Assembly (NCBI GenBank): GCA_023415595.1
Contig: JAEZJW010000163.1
Location: 1-35,854, forward strand
DNA: 35,854 bases
Direction: 5' to 3'
Origin: Bacillota bacterium
GTDB taxonomy: Bacteria; Bacillota; Clostridia; Lachnospirales; Lachnospiraceae
Part shown: positions 23,019 through 31,402 of the stretch, in pieces
Layout: the number at the start of each line of letters is the position of its first letter
Position numbering within the stretch: the stretch's first letter is position 1
Position numbers and translations under genes: made by a program
The notes under the pieces: generated by a model
Database searches by the model: none
What the model saw: only the letters and a program-made list of their open reading frames with translations
Told to the model about the DNA's origin: nothing

Positions 23019-25055
23019 TCAAAGTGTACCCGTATTCCTGTATAGGATCTTCTCTTCCAGGTAGGGATTGGCTTCGAAGATAGAATTCACTTCACTGTCT
23101 GAGAGGTTCTTAGCTGCTTCTGCTGCCTGCTTTAATACTGCGGCATCCGTAAAGATATCTCCCAGCTTGAACTCCAGATCTCCGCTCTGCCTGATTCCGA
23201 ACAGATCCCCCGGACCCCTTAGCTTTAGGTCCTCAGAGGCGATAAAGAAACCATCGTTGGATTTATTCAGAATCTCCAGCCTCTCCCTGGCTTCCTTACT
23301 GTCGGTTCCGCAGACAAAGATACAATAGGACTGGTCCTCACCGCGGCCCACCCTGCCCCGGAGCTGATGGAGCTGGGCGAGGCCGAATCTCTCAGCATTC
23401 TCCACCATCATCACAGTCGCATTCGGAACATTAACGCCGACTTCAATTACAGTGGTGGATACTAAGGCATCGATCTGCCCTTCGGCGAACCGTTCCATAA
23501 TATCATTCTTCTCCTTCGGCTTCATCTTGCCGTGAAGATATTCTACACTGACTCTGGCTGCAAAAGCCTCCTTCAGCCGTTCTGTATATTCAATAACATT
23601 CTCCGCCTCTACCTCTTCGCTCTCCTCCACCATAGGGCAGATAACATAGGCCTGTTTTCCGATGGACACCTGCTTCTCGATGAAGTGGTAGGCACTCGGC
23701 CTGTAATTCGTATCCACGACACAGTTTTTGATCGGAAGTCTCTTCGCCGGAAGCTCGTCCACGATGGAGATATCCAGATCTCCATATAATATAATGGCAA
23801 GGGTTCTTGGAATCGGTGTCGCACTCATGACCAGCACATGGGGTCTGGAGCCCTTCGTCATCAGGGCTTCCCGCTGTTTGACACCGAACCGGTGCTGTTC
23901 GTCGGTCACTACTAAGCCCAGTTTGTCATACTCCACCTTCTCCTGGATTAGGGCGTGAGTACCCACCACGATATCAGTTCTGTGCTCTTTGATCTCTTCA
24001 TAAGCAGCTTTCTTCTCCTTCGCTGTCATGGAGCCCACCAACAGGGTTACCGATATTCCAAAGCCGGACAGCAATCCTCTGAAGGTCTTCTCATGCTGCT
24101 TCGCCAGCACCTCAGTGGGAACCATAATGCAGGCCTGATAGCCGTTCTTCACAGCCATCAGCAGTGCCAATATTGCCAGGACAGTCTTACCGGAGCCCAC
24201 ATCACCCTGTACCAGTCTATTCATTACGGTAACACCGCAAAGATCCTTCTTAATCTCCTCCCAAACCCGAAGCTGTGCCCCCGTTAACGGATAGGGAAGG
24301 CTTTGAATGAAGCTGTCGCATTCCGATAATAAAGTCATCGGATATTCTGACCGGCAGATTAGTTTCGTATCCCTAAGCTTCCTGAGAGCGATGGAATACA
24401 GGAAGAACTCATCAAACACCAGCCGGTTTCTAGCCTTACCCATACTCTCTCTGTCCTTAGGAAAATGAATTTCCTTCAGGGCCTTAGTACGGTCCATCAG
24501 CTCATGTTCCTTCGCCGTCTTCTTCGGAATATAGTCCTTCGCGAATTCCAGCTCTGTATGAATCTGCTTCATCGCCTTAATAATAATCTTATTGGTAATT
24601 CCCTCGGTCAGAGGATAGATCGGCTGCAATACCTTCAATAATTTATAATAGGTTTCCTTCTGATAGATACCCGGCTGTTCCATAACAAGAATACCATTCT
24701 TACGGATGACCTTGCCCCGGAAGAGGTAATGGCTTCCCGGCCTCAGGCTCTTAAGCAGAAAGGGCATATTGAACCAGGTAAGAGGAAAGCTACCGGAGGA
24801 ATCCCGTACCTGAACATTCATAATCTGAAGGTTCCGCACCTTCTTCAGTTTTGGTGATGCAGCCAGGGAAGCCTCAATTGTAGCTACCATGCCTTCCCTC
24901 AGCTCGTTAATCAGTATAGGCTTTTCAAATTCCTCATATCCTCTCGGATAATGCTCCAGCAGATCCTGTACCGTCTCAATCCCCAGTCTGCGGAACAGAA
25001 TCTGAGTCTTCTCACCGATACCCTTTATTACGTTTAAACGGTCATTAAATTCCAT
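23019..25055 (-). CDS. recG: ATP-dependent DNA helicase RecG
   Basis: A branch-migration helicase that remodels stalled replication forks and Holliday junctions. The 678-residue product is full length. The N-terminal wedge/OB domain covers about 1-160. Walker A GDVGSGKT is at 284-291, the DEQH box at 385-388, then SATPIPRTLA, STTVIEVGVNVPNAT and QLRGRVGRG. The C-terminal DLKLRGPGDLFG block is present. AGAGGTG precedes the ATG. It is leftward and alone here: upstream is the divergent GntR operon and downstream the small remnant gene. In many clostridia rsmD follows closely, whereas here they are about 14.5 kb apart. Confidence 0.98.
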   Translation of the reverse strand: MEFNDRLNVIKGIGEKTQILFRRLGIETVQDLLEHYPRGYEEFEKPILINELREGMVATIEASLAASPKLKKVRNLQIMNVQVRDSSGSFPLTWFNMPFLLKSLRPGSHYLFRGKVIRKNGILVMEQPGIYQKETYYKLLKVLQPIYPLTEGITNKIIIKAMKQIHTELEFAKDYIPKKTAKEHELMDRTKALKEIHFPKDRESMGKARNRLVFDEFFLYSIALRKLRDTKLICRSEYPMTLLSECDSFIQSLPYPLTGAQLRVWEEIKKDLCGVTVMNRLVQGDVGSGKTVLAILALLMAVKNGYQACIMVPTEVLAKQHEKTFRGLLSGFGISVTLLVGSMTAKEKKAAYEEIKEHRTDIVVGTHALIQEKVEYDKLGLVVTDEQHRFGVKQREALMTKGSRPHVLVMSATPIPRTLAIILYGDLDISIVDELPAKRLPIKNCVVDTNYRPSAYHFIEKQVSIGKQAYVICPMVEESEEVEAENVIEYTERLKEAFAARVSVEYLHGKMKPKEKNDIMERFAEGQIDALVSTTVIEVGVNVPNATVMMVENAERFGLAQLHQLRGRVGRGEDQSYCIFVCGTDSKEARERLEILNKSNDGFFIASEDLKLRGPGDLFGIRQSGDLEFKLGDIFTDAAVLKQAAEAAKNLSDSEVNSIFEANPYLEEKILYRNTGTL

Positions 25056-25192
25056 TCCTACACCTCTGGTAATTATGCGTTTTCTTAATGAATGACAAGT
25101 GGACCGACATCTCGGAACTCATGTTTTCTCTGTTTTATTATAAACTAAATTAAGGAATTGGAAAAGATGTAAAAAAATTTCAAAAAAACCTA

Positions 25193-25221
25193 TTGACAGA
25201 TTCAATTTTCGGATGTATTAT
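25193..25221 (+). promoter_or_regulatory. Strong predicted promoter of the GntR-ABC operon
   Basis: A perfect TTGACA (25193-25198), a 17-bp spacer and TATTAT (25216-25221, 5 of 6). It is directly followed by the repeated TAATACA half-sites, so repression by the first gene product is likely. Confidence 0.75.
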
Positions 25222-25257
25222 TGTATTAATCACTTAGTACACTAATACAGTAATACA
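25222..25257. promoter_or_regulatory. Candidate GntR/YtrA operator
   Basis: TGTATTA (25222-25228) and TAATACA (25243-25249) form an inverted repeat with 14 bases between them. A further TAATACA follows at 25251-25257, and TTAGT-AC-ACTAA lies at the centre (25235-25246). The array sits immediately downstream of the -10 box, the classic position for autorepression by YtrA-type GntR proteins. Confidence 0.55.
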
Positions 25258-25313
25258 AAATCAATGCGGTTTTACCGTACCACAATCATAGTAGCAGGAA
25301 AGGAGTAAAAGAA

Positions 25314-25706
25314 ATGCAATGGGAATTAAATTCAGATAAGCCGGTGTATCTGCAGCTGGTGGAACAGATCAAGGCAGGTATCATCTCCGGTTACTACAAA
25401 CCCGGTGACAAACTACCCTCTGTCAGAGATCTGGCAGCACAGGTAACTGTCAATCCAAACACGATGCAGAAGGCCATGACTGAGCTGGAACGGACCGGAT
25501 TAGTCTATACCAACCGAACCAGCGGCAGATTTATAACCTCGGATGAAGATATGATCAAACAGTTGAAGGGCTTATCCGCCAGAGAACAGATCCTTGATTT
25601 TCTGGACCGGATGAAACAGCTGGGCTTCACACCGGAAGAAACCTATGAACTGATTACGGAAATCGTAAAAAAGAATCAAACGCGGAATAACGCAGAGGGA
25701 GTATAG
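25314..25706 (+). CDS. GntR family transcriptional regulator, YtrA type
   Basis: A 130-residue repressor-type regulator: an N-terminal winged helix (PVYLQLVEQIKAGII, GDKLPSVRDLAAQ, VNPNTMQKAMTELE, GLVYTN) and a short C-terminal helical part for dimerisation (about 80-130), as in the YtrA subfamily. AAAGGAG lies 7 bases before the ATG. It is the first gene of a three-gene operon with an ABC ATPase and permease, the standard arrangement for YtrA-like regulators that respond to cell-envelope stress or antimicrobials. The operator-like repeats upstream suggest that it represses its own operon. Confidence 0.95.
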   Translation: MQWELNSDKPVYLQLVEQIKAGIISGYYKPGDKLPSVRDLAAQVTVNPNTMQKAMTELERTGLVYTNRTSGRFITSDEDMIKQLKGLSAREQILDFLDRMKQLGFTPEETYELITEIVKKNQTRNNAEGV

Positions 25707-25707
25707 T

Positions 25708-26406
25708 ATGAGTGCAATATTAGAGTGTAAATCACTGACGAAGACTTTTAATAATGTCACCGCACTTTCTGAGGTAAATCTCACCTTGGAGCGGGGCAAA
25801 ATCATTGGTCTGCTGGGTCCGAACGGAAGCGGTAAGACCACATTAATCAAGCTGATCAACGGCTTACTGGTGCCAAACGGCGGTACCTTAAAGATTGCCG
25901 GTATGGAACCCGGAGTAGAAACCAAGAAGCTGGTGTCCTACCTTCCTGAGAAGACCTATCTTCCGGATTGGATGAGGGTATCGGATACGATTGCTTTCTT
26001 TAAAGACTTTTATGATAACTTCGATGATAAGAAAGCATATGAGATGCTGGAACGCCTGCATCTGGATCCAAGCAAGAGGTTAAAATCCCTCTCTAAGGGT
26101 ACAAAGGAAAAGGTCCAGCTGATCCTGGTCATGAGCCGCAAAGCCGATCTGTACTGCCTGGATGAGCCGATTGGGGGCGTGGATCCTGCTGCCAGGGATT
26201 ATATCCTGAACACGATTATTTCAAATTACAGTGAGAATGCAACGGTCATTATCTCAACCCATCTGATCGCAGATATTGAAAATGTACTGGATGAAGTCAT
26301 CTTCATCAAAGAAGGTCACTTAACACTGCAGGCATCCGTTGACGACATCAGAACCAAAGAAAAGAAATCCATTGATTCATTATTCAGGGAGGTATTCAGA
26401 TGTTAA
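25708..26406 (+). CDS. ABC transporter ATP-binding protein
   Basis: The 232-residue ATPase has Walker A GPNGSGKT (37-44), signature LSKGTKEKV in place of LSGGQ, Walker B LYCLDEP and the switch histidine in ISTHL. The start follows the GntR stop after one base, with GAGGGAG within the end of the GntR gene, so translation is coupled. With the permease it forms a two-component transporter of the YtrB/BcrA kind, probably exporting or sensing an envelope-active compound. The substrate is unknown. Confidence 0.95.
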   Translation: MSAILECKSLTKTFNNVTALSEVNLTLERGKIIGLLGPNGSGKTTLIKLINGLLVPNGGTLKIAGMEPGVETKKLVSYLPEKTYLPDWMRVSDTIAFFKDFYDNFDDKKAYEMLERLHLDPSKRLKSLSKGTKEKVQLILVMSRKADLYCLDEPIGGVDPAARDYILNTIISNYSENATVIISTHLIADIENVLDEVIFIKEGHLTLQASVDDIRTKEKKSIDSLFREVFRC

Positions 26407-27185
26407 AAAAATTATTAAAGCATGAATTCGCCGCAACCGGCAGATTCCTAATCCCTTTGTACTTAATCCTGCTGGTGATCGCTTTAGTTGACCGGCTGGT
26501 AATTAATCTCGATATCTTCCATGGTGTACTTGGAGTTATTCCCGGTTTCCTTACTATGGCTTATATCGTTTCCATCATTGCTATTGTTGTTGTAACCTTC
26601 GTGCTGCTGGTAATGCGCTTTTATAAGAACCTGCTGGGTGAGGAAGGGTATCTTATGTTTACACTGCCTGTCAGATCTGATCAGCTGATAACAACGAAGC
26701 TGATTGCCTCCATGGTTTGGACCTTCTTTAGTATTATAGCTGTTATTGCCTCTCTGCTGATTGCTTTTGCTGATGCGGAGGCCATGAGGGAGATTGCAGA
26801 GGGCTTCCGTCAGGCTTATCAGGAAATGTATAATGTCTTCGGCGGTAATTTATTCCTTATGATCATTGAATTCATCCTTATGGTCCTGATTGGCGGAGCT
26901 ATGAATATTTTACTGATCTATGTATCCATAGCGGTCGGCCAGTTATTTAACGGACACAGGGTCCTGGGTGCTTTCCTGTCCTATGTGGGAATATATTTTG
27001 TAACGCAGATGGTTCTCTCCCTGATTATCGGTATTGGCAGTCTGTTCTTCCGAAAACCCCTGGAGACAATCGAATCTGTACCTCATATCGTACTTCCGAT
27101 AGGACTCTTAGTGATGGCAGCAGTCGGAGCAACTTATTACATCGCAATCAATTACATCTTCAAGAGGAAGCTGAATCTGGAATGA
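26400..27185 (+). CDS. ABC transporter permease (ABC-2 like)
   Basis: The 261-residue integral membrane protein has about six predicted helices and an N-terminal LKKLLKHEF segment common in these permeases. The conserved YKNLLGEEGYLMFTLPV motif follows the second helix. The ATG overlaps the end of the ATPase gene by 7 bases (ATGTTAA), with GGGAGG upstream, so the pair is translationally coupled. The operon ends at the strong terminator at 27248. Confidence 0.92.
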   Translation: MLKKLLKHEFAATGRFLIPLYLILLVIALVDRLVINLDIFHGVLGVIPGFLTMAYIVSIIAIVVVTFVLLVMRFYKNLLGEEGYLMFTLPVRSDQLITTKLIASMVWTFFSIIAVIASLLIAFADAEAMREIAEGFRQAYQEMYNVFGGNLFLMIIEFILMVLIGGAMNILLIYVSIAVGQLFNGHRVLGAFLSYVGIYFVTQMVLSLIIGIGSLFFRKPLETIESVPHIVLPIGLLVMAAVGATYYIAINYIFKRKLNLE

Positions 27186-27247
27186 TCAGATATTATGACA
27201 GTGTATCTACAGGAATTAGATGCCTCAAATTATAATTAAATATCATA

Positions 27248-27289
27248 AAGAACCTGCTGATAAAGGTTAACTTATATCAGCAGGTTCTT
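27248..27289. terminator. Strong bidirectional terminator
   Basis: A 15-bp perfect stem, AAGAACCTGCTGATA (27248-27262) with TATCAGCAGGTTCTT (27275-27289), has a 12-nt loop. T-rich flanks lie on both strands. It separates the rightward ABC operon from the leftward DUF1653 gene, whose stop codon starts only 2 bases away. Confidence 0.92.
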
Positions 27290-27290
27290 A

Positions 27291-27914
27291 TTATCTCAGT
27301 CTTTTGTCTTCGAAACGGCACATCGCCTTCAGGCAGAATAACAGCTCCTGTACTCTCTTCTCCAACGGACCTTCTTCTACAGTACAGTCCAGGGATACCG
27401 CCATATCATTGATCAGACGGTCATTCATATGCTTCAGATTAGAGGAGATTACTTCAAGCTTCTTATTATAGGATGCTGCATCCAGAAACTCCAGCAGGAT
27501 ATGATTTACTGTCTCAGCCGGAACCGAGGCAGTCTCTGATATAACTGCTTGTCCATCTGCTATGTATTGTTCAGGTGGCATCTGTGAGTCATGCTTCACT
27601 TCTTTTATCGTCTTCGTGTCTGTAATCGTGTCTTCCTTACTCTCTGGGGGTACCGACGATATTTCCGTCTTTGTTATTTCCTCCCGTAGTTCAAATCTTC
27701 TCTTCTGTTTTACATCGGGATACTTTTCCCTATCCACTTCGCTCATGAACATGTCGAGCGGCCTCACATAGGTCTTGAAATCTCCGTACAGCGCCTGATA
27801 TACCACCATGGTTTCCCTGGTCTCCGAATGGGTCGCCACTGCGACGATCTGGTACGGATTACCCTTAAAATGCTGATATATCTCACCCTGTCTGGGAATT
27901 CTGTCCTTCTCCAT
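27291..27914 (-). CDS. DUF1653 domain protein with acidic C-terminal extension
   Basis: The first 70 residues match the small DUF1653 fold: PRQGEIYQHFKGNPYQIVAVATHSET, then MVVYQALYGDFKTYVRPLDMF. Most such proteins are little more than this domain; here a further 130 residues follow, with a low-complexity linker and a helical end (LEFLDAASYNKKLEVI to RFEDKRLR). I chose ATG 27914 (MEKDRIPRQGE) because GGGAGG lies 9 bases upstream; the frame is open to 27965. Function unknown. Confidence 0.85.
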   Translation of the reverse strand: MEKDRIPRQGEIYQHFKGNPYQIVAVATHSETRETMVVYQALYGDFKTYVRPLDMFMSEVDREKYPDVKQKRRFELREEITKTEISSVPPESKEDTITDTKTIKEVKHDSQMPPEQYIADGQAVISETASVPAETVNHILLEFLDAASYNKKLEVISSNLKHMNDRLINDMAVSLDCTVEEGPLEKRVQELLFCLKAMCRFEDKRLR

Positions 27915-28037
27915 CCTTCTCATCCTCCCTCTTACTATCCGGCTATCCATATAACGGCTAAACACCTGATCTTATGTCATTATAGATAACCGAAGTAACA
28001 TACTGATGCTCTTAACTTATTAATCAAGTATTTGAAA

Positions 28038-28069
28038 AGTGGTTCGTATGCTTTATGCTCCGAACCACT
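28038..28069 (-). terminator. Terminator of the asp23-fakA operon
   Basis: A 9-bp stem, AGTGGTTCG (28038-28046) with CGAACCACT (28061-28069), is followed leftwards by TTTTC. It lies just after the fakA stop. Confidence 0.65.
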
Positions 28070-28090
28070 GTATGAATCTTCTGTATTTTG

Positions 28091-29773
28091 TTATTCCACG
28101 GAGAGCAGATAATAGTAAATCGGCTGGCCGCCATAGTGAACTTCCACATCCATGTCCGGATACAGCTCCATTAACTCTGCTGAAAGTGCTTCCGCATCCT
28201 CTTCGCTGGTCTCTTCCCCGTAATACAGGCTGATCAGCTCTGAATCCTCATCCACCAGCTTCTGAACCAATTCAACCGTAGTGGCCTTGATCTCTTCACC
28301 GACTGACATGATGGTCTTATCATCCAAGCCCATGATGTTACCCTGCTTGATTTCCTTACCGTCTAAGCTGGTATCCCGGATTGCATACGTAACCTGACCA
28401 GATTTCACTCTCTTCATTTCCTGTGTCATCCTGGAGGCATTCTCTTCCGGAGTTTTATCATATACATAATTGATGATTGCCGTAATACCCTGGGGAACAG
28501 TCCTGGAAGGAATTACGATAATCTCCTTATCCTCCGTTAATTGCTTTGCCTGTTCTGCTGCCAGAATGATATTGCTGTTATTTGGCAGAATGAAGATTGT
28601 ATCCGCATTTACCTCAGCGATGGCATTCAGCATATCCTCGGTGCTGGGGTTCATTGTCTGGCCGCCTTGAATCAGATAATCCACACCTAGACCTGTAAAT
28701 ATCTCGCCAAGTCCTTCTCCCATGGAGACAGCGATAAAGCCGGCTTTCTTTCTGGGTTTGTTCTCTGCGGGCTTCTTAACTTCCTTCACTTCTTTCTTCT
28801 CAGCAGAAGCTTTCTCTGCATCCTTAATTACCTTCTCGCTATGCTCTTCACGCATATTGTCTATCTTCATGCTCGTCAGGGAGCCATACGTCAACGCCTT
28901 TTGAATTGCTAAACCAGGGTCGTTCGTATGTACATGGACCTTAACGATGTCCTCATCCGATACGACTACGATGGAATCTCCGATGGATTCAAGGTATCCC
29001 TTGAATTCCGCGTCTGTCTGCTGGTTATATTCTTTCTCGACCATGATAATAAATTCTGTACAATATCCGAATTTAATATCCTCTAAAGCAACCCGCTCCA
29101 CGTTAATCCCGGTGCTCATGGTCTCTTTCATGCTGATATTAGTCAAGGTAACCTCTTTACCAAGTAAGGCATCATAGGAACCCTTTAAGATTTCCAGTAA
29201 GCCCTGCCCGCCGGAATCTACTACGCCGGCTTCCTTTAATACCGGTAAGAGCTCCGGAGTCTGCTCCAGAACCTTCTCCATATGTGCTATAACTTCACGG
29301 CCGAAGTAAACCAGGTCATCCGTCTCCAACACCAATTGGGCAGCCTTCTCAGCACCACCTCTGGCAACCGTAAGAATGGTACCCTCCTTCGGTTTCATGA
29401 CAGCTCTGTAGGCTGTCTCAACAGCCTTCTGCATGGCATTCGTGATAATCGTTACGTTTAATTCTTTATAATCTTTTATTTCCTTCGTGAAGCCACGGAA
29501 TAACTGGGAAAGGATAACTCCTGAATTACCGCGTGCTCCTCGGAGCGATCCGCCGGAAATAGCTTTCGCTAATTCTTCTATGGAAGGATCCGCTAAATTA
29601 TTCACTTCCTTAACGGCAGACATGATTGTGAGGGTCATATTGGTTCCGGTATCTCCATCCGGCACGGGGAATACATTCAGCTCATTGATATATTCTTTTT
29701 TTGCTTCTATACTTGCTGCTCCAGCAAGGAACATTTTTTTCAATGTCTTTGCATCTATCGTTTTCACTACCAC
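28091..29773 (-). CDS. fakA: Fatty acid kinase subunit FakA (DAK2/YloV family)
   Basis: Phosphorylates fatty acids bound to a FakB (DegV-family) carrier, feeding exogenous fatty acids into phospholipid synthesis. The 560-residue product is full length. The N-terminal DAK2 ATP-binding domain has NVFPVPDGDTGTNM at about 34-47 and GARGNSGVILSQ; a middle domain contains KVHVHTNDPG; the C-terminal DegV-like domain follows a charged lysine-rich linker (about 315-340). It probably starts at a GTG (29771-29773): AAGGAGG lies 8 bases upstream and no nearer ATG exists. It is 35 bp downstream of the Asp23-family gene, the conserved yloU-yloV pair. FakB is not in the window. Confidence 0.93.
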   Translation of the reverse strand: MVVKTIDAKTLKKMFLAGAASIEAKKEYINELNVFPVPDGDTGTNMTLTIMSAVKEVNNLADPSIEELAKAISGGSLRGARGNSGVILSQLFRGFTKEIKDYKELNVTIITNAMQKAVETAYRAVMKPKEGTILTVARGGAEKAAQLVLETDDLVYFGREVIAHMEKVLEQTPELLPVLKEAGVVDSGGQGLLEILKGSYDALLGKEVTLTNISMKETMSTGINVERVALEDIKFGYCTEFIIMVEKEYNQQTDAEFKGYLESIGDSIVVVSDEDIVKVHVHTNDPGLAIQKALTYGSLTSMKIDNMREEHSEKVIKDAEKASAEKKEVKEVKKPAENKPRKKAGFIAVSMGEGLGEIFTGLGVDYLIQGGQTMNPSTEDMLNAIAEVNADTIFILPNNSNIILAAEQAKQLTEDKEIIVIPSRTVPQGITAIINYVYDKTPEENASRMTQEMKRVKSGQVTYAIRDTSLDGKEIKQGNIMGLDDKTIMSVGEEIKATTVELVQKLVDEDSELISLYYGEETSEEDAEALSAELMELYPDMDVEVHYGGQPIYYYLLSVE

Positions 29774-29808
29774 TGGTTTTTCCTCCTTAAATGCCGTAAT
29801 TCTCAGGG

Positions 29809-30165
29809 TCAGTCGATTACTCTGACTCCTTCAACGAAAATATTGATTTTCTTTACTTCCAGTCCTGAGAATTCCTCAACATTATACTTAACATTGCTGA
29901 TCAGATTATCAGCAACTGCTGAGATGCTCACACCATAGGAAACGATAATATGCAGATCGATAGTGATCTTGTTGTTATCTATCGAGACATTCACACCATG
30001 GCTTAAATTGTCACGCTTAAGCAGTTTTACGATACCATCCTTCATATTAATTGAAGCCATTCCTACCACGCCAAAGCATTCTACTGCTGAAGCTCCGGCA
30101 TATTTAGCTAATACATCGTTATCAACCATGATTTCGCCGATTTGTGTATTCATATGTCCTTTCAT
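29809..30165 (-). CDS. Asp23/Gls24 family envelope-stress protein (YloU-like)
   Basis: A 118-residue single-domain protein. The Asp23 block is clear: GEIMVDNDVLAKYAGASAVE, CFGVVGMAS, then VNVSIDNNKITIDLHIIVSYG and a final VKKINIFVEGVRV. I chose the ATG at 30165 because AGGAGGG precedes it by 6 bases; the frame continues to 30195. Members of this family are often encoded before fakA and, in some species, associate with the membrane under alkaline or envelope stress. The precise role is unclear. Confidence 0.92.
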   Translation of the reverse strand: MKGHMNTQIGEIMVDNDVLAKYAGASAVECFGVVGMASINMKDGIVKLLKRDNLSHGVNVSIDNNKITIDLHIIVSYGVSISAVADNLISNVKYNVEEFSGLEVKKINIFVEGVRVID

Positions 30166-30310
30166 ATTAACCCTCCTATCTATGATATGTTTCATCGATA
30201 AAACCGGTCAGGCTTTGCCCGTTCTTTAAGTTAGTATAGCCATATTTTTAAGATTACTACATTCTATAGGCTCTAAAAGCATTGCTTTCGATTGAATTCT
30301 AAAGTTTATA

Positions 30311-30344
30311 GGACCGGTTATTTCACATTTTGAGATAACCGTCC
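30311..30344. other. Hairpin in the gap before the small membrane protein
   Basis: GGACCGGTTAT (30311-30321) pairs with ATAACCGTCC (30335-30344), a 10-bp stem with one bulged C and a 13-nt loop. It lacks a U tract on either strand. It lies between the divergent Asp23-family and 45-residue protein genes and could be a regulatory site. Confidence 0.4.
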
Positions 30345-30395
30345 GTTTCCCTGCATAATATATATTACTATTGATATTGAATGGAAGTGACTGTT

Positions 30396-30533
30396 ATGAA
30401 GAGAATGATAGGTTTTATCCTGTTCTGGATTGCCATTGGTATGACAATCATGCTTTTCATTACAAACGGAATATTGGCGATATGTATTATTATTCTATGT
30501 CTGGTGCTGGGGTATAACTTATTCTGCAATTGA
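30396..30533 (+). CDS. 45-residue membrane protein
   Basis: ATG at 30396 begins MKRMIGFILFWIAIGM, followed by a second hydrophobic stretch (ILAICIIILCLVLGYN) and the end FCN. It would be a two-helix membrane hairpin with a positive N-terminus. The pattern, a lysine-arginine start and an LGYNLFC-type end, resembles small conserved clostridial proteins of unknown function. The ribosome binding site is weak (GGAAG). It runs rightward, against its leftward neighbours, and is followed within 40 bases by a bidirectional terminator, which supports it being a real gene. Confidence 0.7.
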   Translation: MKRMIGFILFWIAIGMTIMLFITNGILAICIIILCLVLGYNLFCN

Positions 30534-30570
30534 TTTAAACTCCCGCAATAATCAGGAATTGAAAAAAAGC

Positions 30571-30600
30571 GGGTGTCAAGATCCCCTGACACCCATCGTT
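30571..30600. terminator. Bidirectional terminator between the 45-residue gene and rpmB
   Basis: An 8-bp stem, GGGTGTCA (30571-30578) with TGACACCC (30587-30594), has an 8-nt loop. Rightwards it is followed by ATCGTTTTT, leftwards by GCTTTTTTT. The leftward tail is the stronger, fitting rpmB. Confidence 0.9.
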
Positions 30601-30605
30601 TTTCC

Positions 30606-30791
30606 TTATGCGCGTTCTACTTTACCGGATCTAAGACAGGAAGTACAAACATACATTTTTCTTGCTGCTCCGTTTACGTTAACTTTAACGGATTTCACAT
30701 TAGATTTCCACATCTTGCTAGATCTTCTATGAGAATGACTCACAGCGATTCCAAAGTGAGCACCTTTATCACATATTGCACATTTAGCCAT
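30606..30791 (-). CDS. rpmB: Ribosomal protein bL28, zinc-ribbon form
   Basis: A large-subunit ribosomal protein of 61 residues. I start it at the ATG at 30791 (MAKCAICDKG), with GGGAGG upstream; the in-frame ATG three codons earlier is less well placed. Two cysteine pairs, CAIC and CTSC, suggest a zinc-binding (C+) form. HSHRRSSKMWKSNV is the family core. Two promoter candidates lie upstream. It is often found beside the asp23-fakA pair; here the 45-residue gene intervenes. Confidence 0.97.
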   Translation of the reverse strand: MAKCAICDKGAHFGIAVSHSHRRSSKMWKSNVKSVKVNVNGAARKMYVCTSCLRSGKVERA

Positions 30792-30852
30792 CAAAAGCAC
30801 CTCCCTTAAGGTTTACTAAACGAAATGGCATGCGCCGTTTCATCCGTTACAA

Positions 30853-30880
30853 ATTATAGACCCCTTGGCCTTACAAACAA
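30853..30880 (-). promoter_or_regulatory. rpmB promoter, proximal candidate
   Basis: On the minus strand TATAAT (30853-30858) is preceded after 16 bases by TTGTTT (30875-30880). The -10 box is perfect and the -35 box is weak. Confidence 0.45.
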
Positions 30881-30884
30881 ATTT

Positions 30885-30913
30885 ATTCTACCAGAATATG
30901 AATTATATTGCAA
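30885..30913 (-). promoter_or_regulatory. rpmB promoter, distal candidate
   Basis: On the minus strand TTGCAA (30908-30913), a 17-bp spacer and TAGAAT (30885-30890) match consensus at 4 and 5 of 6 positions. Together with the proximal candidate this suggests a tandem promoter for rpmB. Confidence 0.45.
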
Positions 30914-30946
30914 GCAGTATTTTACCCACTGTCAGGTTTAGGCGCA

Positions 30947-31402
30947 TTACGCCTCCCGGCAATCCCTTAGGAACCGGTCAATATCGCTTTCACCGTAAAC
31001 AGCAATTCCTTCATTATCCAGAAGTTCAGCAAGAACCCCGTTGCCGTCGACCTCTATATGGGAGAAGGTGCCGTCATAAATCTTGCCATATCCGCAGGAA
31101 GGGCTCCGTTCCTTAAGAAGAGCATGCTTACAATCATAGAGCCTGGCAAGCTTTACAACCTCCTCGGCTCCTTTGATAAAATACTCCGTTACATCCTCGC
31201 CTGCATTATTCACCACCCTGTCCGAAACCCTCTCGCAGGGTCTTCTCGGAATGGTCATGCCTCCTAATATCTCCGGGCAAACAGGCACCAGATGGAACCT
31301 CTCCATCAACAGATCGATTTGTTCCATCAGAACGCCGTTACCATCATATCTGCAATTCACGCCCAGCAGGCAGGCACTGATCAGGACATTCCTCTTATTC
31401 AT
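30947..31402 (-). CDS. DUF523 family protein
   Basis: A 151-residue soluble protein with cysteine-containing motifs typical of DUF523: ISACLLGVNCRYDG (9-22), VPVCPEILGG, PRRPCE and LLKERSPSCGYG. The conserved cysteines suggest metal or Fe-S binding or a thiol-based activity, but no function is established for the single-domain form. The start overlaps the gerW stop by 8 bases, so it is the last gene of the DUF2953-gerW-DUF523 operon. Confidence 0.93.
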   Translation of the reverse strand: MNKRNVLISACLLGVNCRYDGNGVLMEQIDLLMERFHLVPVCPEILGGMTIPRRPCERVSDRVVNNAGEDVTEYFIKGAEEVVKLARLYDCKHALLKERSPSCGYGKIYDGTFSHIEVDGNGVLAELLDNEGIAVYGESDIDRFLRDCREA

